The translations under genes were made by a program, and so were the position numbers. From contig SHLU01000127.1 in the NCBI GenBank assembly GCA_004282995.1, positions 1 through 7,003 of the forward strand: a stretch of 7,003 bases of DNA, given 5' to 3'. Every line of letters begins with the position of its first letter. Positions within the stretch are counted from its first letter, which is position 1. Shown here piece by piece: positions 1 through 5,297 of this stretch. Source of the DNA: Sphingomonadaceae bacterium (GTDB taxonomy: Bacteria; Pseudomonadota; Alphaproteobacteria; Sphingomonadales; Sphingomonadaceae). The notes below the pieces were generated by a model. The model was not told the origin of the DNA. It did not search any database and saw only the letters and a list, made by a program, of their open reading frames with translations.

Positions 1-2
1 AG

Positions 3-24
3 AAAAAGGAGTCCGGCGGCCGCC
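3..24 (-). terminator. possible terminator after tsf, at window edge
   Basis: Read on the minus strand, the GC-only palindrome GGCGGCCGCC (15-24) lies about 20 bases after the tsf stop and is followed by a run of five T (complement of 3-7). A hairpin plus a T-run resembles a Rho-independent terminator, but the palindrome has no natural loop, so the stem would be only three or four pairs. The element is close to the window edge. In many Alphaproteobacteria pyrH follows tsf, so this could instead be a partial attenuator. Confidence 0.35.
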
Positions 25-45
25 TGATACTTATTGCAGGAAGGC

Positions 46-972
46 TCAGCCCTTGACGGCGGCAGCCACTTCCGCAGCAAAATCGCTTTCTTCCTTCTCG
101 ATTCCTTCACCGAGCTGGAAGCGGACATAATCCTTCAGCGTAATCGTGGTGCCGGCATCCTTGCCGGCTTGTGCCACGACGTCGGCAATGGCGGTCTTGT
201 TGTCCATCACGAACACCTGACTCAGCAGGGCGTTCTCCTTGGCGAACTTCTTGATCGCGCCTTCGACCATCTTTTCCTGCACGTTTTCCGGCTTGCCGCT
301 TTCGGCTGCCTTTTCGGCCGCGATCTTGCGTTCGCGCTCGATCAGATCAGCATCGAGGCCGTCGGCGTCGAGCGCCTGCGGGAACGCTGCAGCGATATGC
401 ATGGCAAGCTGCTTGCCGAGCGGTTCAAGAACGTCAGCCGAAGCGTCGGATTCGAGCGCGACCAGCACACCAATCTTGCCCAGGTTGGAGGCAACAGCAT
501 TATGCATATAGGGCACGACCAGGCCGTTGGAGACCGTAACGGTCTTCATGCGCCGAACCTGCTGGTTCTCGCCGATCGTCGCGACATTGTTGGTCAGCTT
601 GTCGGTCACAGTGCCGCCATCGGGATAATCGGCAGCCTTGAGCGCGTCGACATCGTCACCCTCGACACCAAGAGCGACCTGGGTCACCTTGCGTACGAAA
701 TCCTGGAACTGGTCGTTCTTGGCTACGAAGTCGGTCTCGGAATTGATCTCGACCGCGACGCCGCGTGTCCCTTCGACCTGCACGCCGACCAGACCTTCAG
801 CGGCGGTGCGGCTTGACTTCTTCTGGACGGCAGCGAGACCCTTGGCGCGCAGCGCGTCAACAGCGGCTTCGAGATCTCCATCGGTCTCTTGCAAAGCCTT
901 CTTCGCGTCCATCATGCCCGCGCCGGACATTTCGCGCAGTTTCTTCACATCAGCGGCAGTGAAACCAGCCAT
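46..972 (-). CDS. tsf: translation elongation factor Ts
   Basis: EF-Ts is the cytosolic guanine-nucleotide exchange factor that releases GDP from EF-Tu during translation. The 308-residue length is normal for an alphaproteobacterial EF-Ts. The N-terminal UBA-like domain is visible at about residues 3-45 (VKKLREMSGAGMMDAKKAL). The EF-Tu-contacting TDFV motif is at residues 80-83, followed by the core subdomains, with the conserved YMHNAVASNLGKIGVLVAL stretch at 155-173 and HIAAAFP at 192-198. The ATG is supported by an AAGGA ribosome-binding site (complement of 981-985) eight bases upstream. The gene lies 97 bases downstream of rpsB on the same strand, the classic rpsB-tsf operon. The intergenic gap contains a GC-rich hairpin that may tune the S2 to EF-Ts ratio. 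Nothing is missing or truncated. Confidence 0.98.
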   Translation of the reverse strand: MAGFTAADVKKLREMSGAGMMDAKKALQETDGDLEAAVDALRAKGLAAVQKKSSRTAAEGLVGVQVEGTRGVAVEINSETDFVAKNDQFQDFVRKVTQVALGVEGDDVDALKAADYPDGGTVTDKLTNNVATIGENQQVRRMKTVTVSNGLVVPYMHNAVASNLGKIGVLVALESDASADVLEPLGKQLAMHIAAAFPQALDADGLDADLIERERKIAAEKAAESGKPENVQEKMVEGAIKKFAKENALLSQVFVMDNKTAIADVVAQAGKDAGTTITLKDYVRFQLGEGIEKEESDFAAEVAAAVKG

Positions 973-1006
973 GATTCATATCCTTGGGTAGAAATTTAAA
1001 AGCTCG

Positions 1007-1034
1007 CGCCCGGGCCGACATCGCGACCCGGGCG
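1007..1034 (-). promoter_or_regulatory. rpsB-tsf intergenic hairpin, possible attenuator
   Basis: A perfect 8-bp inverted repeat, CGCCCGGG (1007-1014) and CCCGGGCG (1027-1034), surrounds a 12-base loop in the gap between the rpsB stop and the tsf start. On the transcribed strand it is followed within a few bases by CTTTTAAATTT and then by the tsf ribosome-binding site. A strong stem followed by a short T-run suggests partial termination or a transcript-stabilising or processing hairpin between the two cistrons. The T-run is only four bases and starts several bases after the stem, so full termination is unlikely. Confidence 0.5.
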
Positions 1035-1067
1035 GCTAGAACGAAATTGTATCGCAGCCGTGACGGC

Positions 1068-1808
1068 TTACGCGTCGACGGTTGCCTCGACCGGCGGATT
1101 TTCCATCTCGCCAATGTCCGAACCGGCGCCGCCATTCTTGGAAGCAGCCTCGGCAAAGGCATCGCAATAGAGACGCACAGCACGGGCAGCGTCGTCATTG
1201 CCCGGGACCGGGAATGCGATACCTGACGGATCGACATTGGTGTCGAGGATGCCGACCACGGGGATGCCAAGCACGTTGGCTTCCTTGATAGCGAGGTCTT
1301 CCTTGTTCGCGTCGATGATGATCATGACGTCGGGAACGCCGCCCATGTCGCGAATGCCGCCGAGAGACATTTCCAGCTTGTCCCGCTCACGGGTCAGCTG
1401 GAGGACTTCCTTCTTGGTCAGACCCGAAGTGTCGCCCGAAAGCTGCTCTTCAAGGGTCTTGAGACGCTTGATCGACTGGCTGATCGTCTTCCAGTTGGTG
1501 AGCATGCCGCCCAGCCAGCGATGGTTGACGAAATGCTGGCCGCTGGCGCGAGCCGCTTCAGCAATCGGTTCCTGCGCCTGGCGCTTGGTGCCGACGAACA
1601 GCACCTTGCCGCCAGCCTTCGCCGTCGAATGGACGAAGTCGAGAGCACGCGCCATCAGCGGAACGGTCTGCGACAGGTCGATGATGTGGACACCGTTACG
1701 CGCGCCGAAGATATACGGCTTCATGCGCGGGTTCCAACGGTGAGTCTGGTGGCCGAAATGCGATCCGGCTTCGATCAATTGCTGCATTGTGACGGTAGGA
1801 GCCGCCAT
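1068..1808 (-). CDS. rpsB: 30S ribosomal protein S2
   Basis: S2 is a small-subunit ribosomal protein that binds late in 30S assembly, near the anti-Shine-Dalgarno region, and helps recruit S1. The 246 residues match the family length. Family signatures are clear: EAGSHFGHQTHRWNPRMKPY at residues 13-32, VGTKRQAQ at 72-79, the HRWLGGMLTNW block at 96-106, and PVVGILDTNVDPSGI at 183-197 with the following FPVPGNDDA. The ATG is preceded by AAAGGA (complement of 1817-1822) at suitable distance. That site can pair with bases just before the start codon (AGGA/TCCT around ATTA), so initiation may be structure-controlled. The C-terminal tail after about residue 222 is low-complexity and acidic, as is common in this family. 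rpsB is the first gene of the operon, with tsf following. Confidence 0.98.
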   Translation of the reverse strand: MAAPTVTMQQLIEAGSHFGHQTHRWNPRMKPYIFGARNGVHIIDLSQTVPLMARALDFVHSTAKAGGKVLFVGTKRQAQEPIAEAARASGQHFVNHRWLGGMLTNWKTISQSIKRLKTLEEQLSGDTSGLTKKEVLQLTRERDKLEMSLGGIRDMGGVPDVMIIIDANKEDLAIKEANVLGIPVVGILDTNVDPSGIAFPVPGNDDAARAVRLYCDAFAEAASKNGGAGSDIGEMENPPVEATVDA

Positions 1809-1875
1809 AGGATAATTCCTTTCCGGTTGTGCCTCTGGAAAGCTGGAACCGTGAGGAGACCCTCTGCGGCACCGG
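1809..1875 (-). promoter_or_regulatory. foldable 5' leader of rpsB mRNA, candidate S2 control region
   Basis: Just upstream of rpsB the transcript can form a long stem. CCGGTGCC on the mRNA (complement of 1868-1875) pairs with GGCA (complement of 1830-1833) and CCGG (complement of 1823-1826), with three unpaired bases (complement of 1827-1829) as a bulge. Inside it sits a small hairpin GAGG-gtct-CCTC (complement of 1853-1864). The 3' side of the long stem directly abuts the Shine-Dalgarno sequence, and a second 4-bp hairpin (complement of 1809-1820) pairs AGGA of that site with TCCT next to the ATG. S2 is known to repress rpsB-tsf through its leader in Escherichia coli. Whether this leader is related is inference from folding by eye. 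Confidence 0.4.
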
Positions 1876-1999
1876 TATGGGCGCTTTCCATGTGGATTTC
1901 CGCGAGGCTGAGAAGGCGGGATGCCAAGACATTGTCGCGGGTGCGGGCGCCATTAGTCCGACGCCGTCCAAAACGCCAGCACTAATTTCATGAATGCCG

Positions 2000-2014
2000 G
2001 AACAAATCATGAAT
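2000..2014 (+). promoter_or_regulatory. degenerate LexA-like box
   Basis: GAAC at 2000-2003 is followed after seven bases by GAAT at 2011-2014, one mismatch from the GAAC-N7-GAAC operator. It lies 19 bases before the first perfect box and has the same GGAACAAA context. It may be a weak auxiliary site or chance in an AT-rich stretch. Confidence 0.3.
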
Positions 2015-2022
2015 TAATCGGC

Positions 2023-2051
2023 TTGACCTCGCGGAACAAAGCTGGAACAAA
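2023..2051 (+). promoter_or_regulatory. weak candidate promoter of the small gene
   Basis: TTGACC at 2023-2028 is a good -35 element. At 17-bp spacing the -10 position would be AACAAA (2046-2051), a poor match. The attraction is geometry: the first perfect LexA box (2034-2048) would occupy the spacer and the second (2052-2066) the start of transcription, which suits a repressor. The poor -10 keeps confidence low. Confidence 0.25.
2034..2048 (+). promoter_or_regulatory. LexA (SOS) box 1, GAAC-N7-GAAC
   Basis: GAAC (2034-2037), seven bases, and GAAC (2045-2048) form a perfect direct repeat. On the other strand it reads GTTC-N7-GTTC, the operator recognised by alphaproteobacterial LexA, the SOS repressor that self-cleaves after DNA damage. 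It lies 100 bases upstream of the small membrane-protein ATG and 225 bases from the rpsB ATG. LexA binding is inferred from the motif. Confidence 0.7.
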
Positions 2052-2066
2052 GAACGCAATGGGAAC
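2052..2066 (+). promoter_or_regulatory. LexA (SOS) box 2, GAAC-N7-GAAC
   Basis: A second perfect direct repeat, GAAC (2052-2055), seven bases (GCAATGG), GAAC (2063-2066), follows the first box after three bases. Two exact copies in tandem in a non-coding region make chance unlikely and suggest tight cooperative repression of the gene at 2149. Confidence 0.7.
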
Positions 2067-2083
2067 AAACCGGATTGCTTCGT

Positions 2084-2127
2084 GTTTCCACAACATATCC
2101 ACAGGCCTTCAACAGTCTTGTGGACAG
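2084..2127. promoter_or_regulatory. cluster of three DnaA-box-like TCCACA motifs
   Basis: GTTTCCACA (2084-2092) matches the DnaA box TTATCCACA at 7 of 9 positions and ATATCCACA (2095-2103) at 8 of 9. On the opposite strand CTGTCCACA (complement of 2119-2127) matches at 7 of 9. The motifs also form inverted repeats (CCACAA at 2088-2093 with TTGTGG at 2118-2123), so they could equally be another regulator's site or an RNA stem in the small gene's leader. No oriC features such as an AT-rich unwinding element or a dnaA neighbour are seen. Confidence 0.3.
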
Positions 2128-2148
2128 CAATTGAGAAAGACCGAGACG

Positions 2149-2385
2149 ATGACCACTTTTGCCATCCTCGCCCTGTTCGCCCTCGCCTTCGCCGGCGCAA
2201 CAATGACCGTGGCAGACTGCTTAGTTCGGGGCCGGAATGCTTACAGGTCGCTCAAGATGCGTAAGCAGTTCGACACCGCAATCGCGCCGCGGGTCACGAT
2301 GCTCAAGCAACGAGTCCCTTCGGTAAGTGTAGCCAGCGTCGCTACAAAATGGACCTATCACGCTCCGCTGCGCGTTGCTGCTTGA
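2149..2385 (+). CDS. small putative SOS-controlled membrane protein, 78 aa
   Basis: I do not recognise this protein by name. Residues 4-21 are a hydrophobic stretch rich in Ala, Leu and Phe (AILALFALAFAGATMTVA) that should cross the inner membrane once. A basic segment (RGRNAYRSLKMRKQ, residues 27-40) and a tail without clear motifs follow; by the positive-inside rule the tail should be cytoplasmic. The stretch is not followed by an obvious signal-peptidase site. ATG 2149 is chosen because a purine-rich GAGAAAGA (2133-2140) lies eight bases upstream and the membrane segment starts at once. A longer in-frame version from 1990 would place both LexA boxes inside the gene and adds unconvincing sequence. 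The two upstream boxes suggest SOS induction. The last 44 bases overlap the convergent pssA 3' end. Function is unknown; a SidA-like division inhibitor is one hypothesis. Confidence 0.65.
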   Translation: MTTFAILALFALAFAGATMTVADCLVRGRNAYRSLKMRKQFDTAIAPRVTMLKQRVPSVSVASVATKWTYHAPLRVAA

Positions 2386-3178
2386 TGCGGGAATAGCGCC
2401 ACAGGCCGTATGGCATGAGCGCCAGATAGGCGATGCAGATCGCGGCAAGGGTCCACCACGGCTCGACCAGCAAGGCTGCAAACAGCAGACCGATAAAGAA
2501 AATCACTTCCAGGCGAATATTGCGCCGCGGGCGAAGCGAGGTCCAGCTGAGCGTGGCCATGTTGGAGATCATCAATACTGCAATCAGGGCCATCCAGGGG
2601 CCGACAATGATCGGATCACGGAGAAATTCCCACTCCCCTCCTGTAGCGAGCCATAGATAAACCGGCGTAAAGGCCAACCCGGCACCGGCAGGCGCCGGCA
2701 CTCCTGTCAGAAATCCGGCTGACTTGTGAGGTTGTTCGTCAACGTCGATCTGGGCGTTGAACCGGGCCAATCGAAGTGCACAGGCGATGGCGAAGGCAAG
2801 TGCAGCGAACCAACCCAGCCGCGGCAATTCCTGCAATGACCATAGGTACAGCACAATTGCCGGAGCCATGCCGAAGGAAAGCGAATCGGCGAGGCTATCG
2901 AGTTCGGCGCCAAAACGGCTCTGCGCCTTGAGCAACCTGGCGATGCGCCCATCGAGACCGTCGAGCACACCAGCAATGACGATCGCCATAACCGCAGAAG
3001 CCCATTCGCCTGAAATAGCGAAGCGAATACCGGTCAGACCTGCGCAAAGAGCCGCGACCGTAATCGCATTTGGCAGGACCGCCCGCAGGCTCAGCCCCTT
3101 GGCCTTGCCGGTTTCCTGAAAATCTCCCTCGCTTGCAATCGGCCCAAGCCGGGCAGCCCGGTCCTCTTCCTCGATCAT
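2342..3178 (-). CDS. pssA: CDP-diacylglycerol-serine O-phosphatidyltransferase
   Basis: This integral inner-membrane enzyme transfers the phosphatidyl group from CDP-diacylglycerol to L-serine, releasing CMP and making phosphatidylserine, the precursor of phosphatidylethanolamine. The CDP-alcohol phosphatidyltransferase signature is complete at residues 73-98: D73-G-x2-D76-G-x2-A-R, then G90-x3-D94-x3-D98, whose four aspartates bind the metal and catalyse transfer. Several hydrophobic segments follow (roughly 36-56, 60-75, 101-117, 121-137, 160-178, 190-208, 223-239 and 241-258), typical of the membrane-bound type II PssA rather than the phospholipase-D-like E. coli enzyme. The start overlaps the psd stop as ATGA, and AGAAGG (complement of 3188-3193) lies nine bases upstream, so translation is probably coupled to psd. 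The 278 residues are usual for the family. The 3' end overlaps the convergent small gene by 44 bases. Confidence 0.95.
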   Translation of the reverse strand: MIEEEDRAARLGPIASEGDFQETGKAKGLSLRAVLPNAITVAALCAGLTGIRFAISGEWASAVMAIVIAGVLDGLDGRIARLLKAQSRFGAELDSLADSLSFGMAPAIVLYLWSLQELPRLGWFAALAFAIACALRLARFNAQIDVDEQPHKSAGFLTGVPAPAGAGLAFTPVYLWLATGGEWEFLRDPIIVGPWMALIAVLMISNMATLSWTSLRPRRNIRLEVIFFIGLLFAALLVEPWWTLAAICIAYLALMPYGLWRYSRIKQQRAAERDRSIL

Positions 3179-3924
3179 TGGGCTGCACCTTCTATCAGAC
3201 GATCTTCACCCAGACGGCCCAGAACGGTCTCGCCGGCAATGACCTTTTGGCCCACGACCACCTGCGAACCGGTTCCGGCCGGCAGATAGACGTCGACGCG
3301 GCTGCCGAACCGGATCAATCCGACGCGCTGCCCGATACCCACGATATCACCCTGTTTGACGAAGGGAACGATACGCCGCGCAACCAGTCCCGCGATCTGT
3401 GTGAAGGCGATCTTCATACCGTCGGAATGCGTCACCAGAATGTGCTGACGCTCGTTTTCTTCGCTCGCCTTGTCTAGATCGGCATTGAGGAACTTGCCCG
3501 GGATATAGACGATCCGGCTAATCTGGCCTGCTACGGGCGAGCGATTGATGTGAACATCGAACACGCTCATGAAAATCGACACACGAGTGACCGGGGCATC
3601 CCCGAGGCCGGGATTGCCCGCACTGTCATCGCCGACCAATTCAGCCGGCGGAGAGACCACGCTGATCAGCGAAACGAGCCCGTCCGCTGGCGACACCACT
3701 ACATTGTCCTCCTGCGGAACTACGCGTTCGGGGTCACGGAAGAACGCCAGGACACCCAGCGCCAGGAACGCCAGAGGCCAGGCCAGCGTCTCCCAAGCCA
3801 TCAACGCAGCCACGCCGCTCAGGACCGCTACGATAACGCCATACACTCGACCTTCGGGATGAATTGTCGGCCAGCTCCAGCCGGCATCGCCGCGACCGCG
3901 ACTGTCTAAGATTTCACCTGCCAT
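3175..3924 (-). CDS. psd: phosphatidylserine decarboxylase proenzyme
   Basis: Psd removes the carboxyl group of phosphatidylserine to give phosphatidylethanolamine at the inner membrane. It is made as a proenzyme that cuts itself and turns the exposed serine into a pyruvoyl group. The likely cleavage site is G207-S208 in RFGSRVDVYLP, giving a beta chain of 207 residues and a short alpha chain of 42. Two hydrophobic segments (about 28-43 and 46-62) anchor it. FFRDPER (61-67), SPADG (78-82) and FMSVFDVHINRSP (118-130, with H125) are family motifs. The 249 residues fit the short Psd-A subgroup. The gene overlaps pssA by four bases and lies 122 bases after the KAS III gene on the same strand. The ribosome-binding site is weak. 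I saw no clear promoter in the gap, so transcription may come from upstream. Confidence 0.95.
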   Translation of the reverse strand: MAGEILDSRGRGDAGWSWPTIHPEGRVYGVIVAVLSGVAALMAWETLAWPLAFLALGVLAFFRDPERVVPQEDNVVVSPADGLVSLISVVSPPAELVGDDSAGNPGLGDAPVTRVSIFMSVFDVHINRSPVAGQISRIVYIPGKFLNADLDKASEENERQHILVTHSDGMKIAFTQIAGLVARRIVPFVKQGDIVGIGQRVGLIRFGSRVDVYLPAGTGSQVVVGQKVIAGETVLGRLGEDRLIEGAAQ

Positions 3925-4046
3925 TTGGCCCGCTTAGGCTGCCAGCCGCGCCACCGCAAGCATATCGCACCGTGGTGCTGGCTTTCCATATGAGCAAGGT
4001 TGCCGAGGTGAGCGACCGCACCAATTGCGGCGCGTCGTACCGATTG

Positions 4047-5192
4047 TCAGCCCACCTTCTTCACAAAGACCGTTCCAGCCGAATAGCCCGCACCGAAAGA
4101 ACAGATCAGCCCGGTGTCGCCCATCTCAAGGTTTTCGCTATGCAGGTGAAACGCGATGATCGATCCTGCGCTCGAAGTATTACCATAGGTGTCGAGCACA
4201 GTCGGACTCTCGTCCTCGCTAGCCTCGTGTCCGAGCACCTTATGCGCGATTAGCCGGTTCATGCCGGCATTGGCCTGGTGAAGCCACATACGCCGCAGTG
4301 CGCGCGGATCGATCGCCAGCCTTTCGGCCTCGTCGACGATCATCTGCGCGACCATCGGCACCACTTCCTTGAACACCTTTCGCCCTTCCTGGACGAAAAG
4401 CTTGTCCGCCGTTCCTTGCGTTTCCGGTGCCGCGCGATTGAGAAAGCCAAAATTATTGCGGATATTGTTGGAGAAAACCGTCTTTAATCGTGTGCCGAGG
4501 ATCTCCCAATGCTGTGGCGGCGCAATCGCAGCGTCCTCCACCAACACCGCAGTGGCGACGTCGCCGAATATGAAATGGCTGTCGCGATCGCGCCAGTTGA
4601 GATGGCCTGAAGTTATTTCAGGGCTGACCACCAGAACACTGCGTGCGTTGCCCGCCCGGATATAATCGGCTGCCGTCTGTATTCCGAAGGTGGCCGACGA
4701 GCAGGCGACATTCATGTCAAAGCCGAACCCTTCGACGCCGAGAGCCTGCTGTATCTCGATCGCCATTGCCGGATAGGGTCGCTGCATGTTGGAAGCGGCA
4801 CACAGCACAGCGTCTACATCGTTCGGAGAGCGCCCGGCCCGCTCGAGCGCTTCGCGACAGGCCGCGACCCCGATCTCGGCCATCAGCGACAGCTCTTCGT
4901 CGTCCCGATCTGCGTGGCGCGGCTCCATGACAGCGGGATCGATAATCGGCGCCTTGTTGATGACGTGACGTGATCTGATGCCGCTGGCCTTCTCGATGAA
5001 TTCGACCGAGCTAGGCTGCAACGGCTCCATCTCACCGGCCTCGATAGCGTCCGCGTGCTCGGCATTGTGCCGCGCGACATAGGCATTGAACGCCTCGACC
5101 AGCTCTTCATTGCTGATCGATTCTGCAGGGGTATAAAGCCCGGTGGCGGAAATGACGGGACGTTTGGTAGGCTGGCTGGCTGCTGTTTCCAT
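4047..5192 (-). CDS. beta-ketoacyl-ACP synthase III, beta-ketodecanoyl type
   Basis: KAS III enzymes condense an acyl-CoA with malonyl-ACP to start fatty-acid chains in the cytosol. The thiolase-fold catalytic triad is intact: C164 in DMNVACSSATFG, H305 in WLHQAN and N338 in GNTSSAGS. The glycine-rich end, SFGAGYSAG, is at 365-373. At 381 residues it is longer than E. coli FabH (317), with an N-terminal insertion around residues 35-65. From memory it closely resembles the Pseudomonas aeruginosa PA3286 type (VISATGLYTPAxSISNEELV, SNNIRNNFGFLNRAA, KLFVQEGRKVFKEV), which prefers octanoyl-CoA and makes beta-ketodecanoyl-ACP, shunting beta-oxidation products back into synthesis. That substrate assignment is inference. 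The gene runs toward psd-pssA and is divergent from the beta-galactosidase. The start fits the family N-terminus, but its ribosome-binding site is weak. A housekeeping fabH should exist elsewhere. Confidence 0.88.
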   Translation of the reverse strand: METAASQPTKRPVISATGLYTPAESISNEELVEAFNAYVARHNAEHADAIEAGEMEPLQPSSVEFIEKASGIRSRHVINKAPIIDPAVMEPRHADRDDEELSLMAEIGVAACREALERAGRSPNDVDAVLCAASNMQRPYPAMAIEIQQALGVEGFGFDMNVACSSATFGIQTAADYIRAGNARSVLVVSPEITSGHLNWRDRDSHFIFGDVATAVLVEDAAIAPPQHWEILGTRLKTVFSNNIRNNFGFLNRAAPETQGTADKLFVQEGRKVFKEVVPMVAQMIVDEAERLAIDPRALRRMWLHQANAGMNRLIAHKVLGHEASEDESPTVLDTYGNTSSAGSIIAFHLHSENLEMGDTGLICSFGAGYSAGTVFVKKVG

Positions 5193-5210
5193 GTGCGATG
5201 CCTAATTGTC

Positions 5211-5239
5211 CCGGCAAAGGCCGACAAGGACTTTGCGGG
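5211..5239. repeat. imperfect inverted repeat between divergent genes
   Basis: CCGGCAAAG (5211-5219) and CTTTGCGGG (5231-5239) are complementary at eight of nine positions around an 11-base spacer. The repeat sits in the middle of the 105-base region between the KAS III and beta-galactosidase starts, ending one base before a -10-like TAAAAT. That suits an operator for a dimeric regulator acting on the sugar gene, or a leader hairpin. No regulator gene is seen in the window. Confidence 0.4.
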
Positions 5240-5240
5240 C

Positions 5241-5246
5241 TAAAAT
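5241..5246 (+). promoter_or_regulatory. possible -10 element of the beta-galactosidase gene
   Basis: TAAAAT matches TATAAT at five of six positions and lies 51 bases before the ATG. At 16-19 bp upstream there is no good -35 hexamer, so if real the promoter would probably need an activator, and the adjacent inverted repeat would cover the -35 region. Confidence 0.3.
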
Positions 5247-5287
5247 GTGGCTTCCTGCCCATCTTGCCCCGGTCCGGTGCAACTGAC

Positions 5288-5293
5288 AGGAAG
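5288..5293 (+). promoter_or_regulatory. ribosome-binding site of the beta-galactosidase gene
   Basis: AGGAAG lies four bases before ATG 5298. It fixes this start; the only nearby upstream ATG (5245) is out of frame. Confidence 0.7.
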
Positions 5294-5297
5294 CGGT

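Larger units (their letters stand above)
1809..2148. other. 340-bp divergent regulatory region between rpsB and the small gene
   Basis: No convincing gene lies here. From the rpsB side it holds the rpsB Shine-Dalgarno and foldable leader (to about 1875), then a stretch to about 1990 in which I see only an ATTAGT/ACTAAT inverted repeat (1952-1957 and 1981-1986 approximately). An AT-richer control zone (1990-2105) follows with four GGAACAAA copies (1999, 2033, 2044, 2062) that make up LexA-type boxes, then a cluster of TCCACA-core motifs (2084-2127) and the upstream site of the small gene. I could not assign a confident rpsB promoter. Confidence 0.7.

Noticed and set aside
34..816. 260-residue plus-strand open frame
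   Set aside because: It is antisense to tsf, whose protein is unmistakable, and shows no family features.
1696..2010. 104-residue minus-strand open frame overlapping the rpsB start
   Set aside because: It runs through the rpsB leader and the first 110 bases or so of rpsB in another frame; no motifs and no ribosome-binding site.
1870..2070. Promoter of rpsB on the minus strand
   Set aside because: Several TTGTTC hexamers occur, but none has a convincing -10 partner at 16-18 bp, so I did not place a promoter.
2084..2127. Replication origin
   Set aside because: Only three imperfect DnaA-like boxes, no clear unwinding element and no origin-linked genes; better viewed as a possible regulatory site.
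2328..2346. Hairpin TGTAGC/GCTACA as a terminator for pssA or the small gene
   Set aside because: The stem is only 6 bp and no T-run follows on either strand; it overlaps the pssA stop codon and lies within the small gene.
1990..2385. 131-residue version of the small plus-strand gene starting at 1990
   Set aside because: Its first 53 codons run through both LexA-type boxes and the TCCACA cluster, look unlike protein, and lack a ribosome-binding site; the ATG at 2149 fits better.
3925..4046. Promoter or terminator between the KAS III gene and psd
   Set aside because: GATATG-like and TTGCTC-like hexamers are spaced about 25 bp apart, and the GCACC/GGTGC and CATAT/ATATG repeats are too short or lack a T-run, so neither element is supported.
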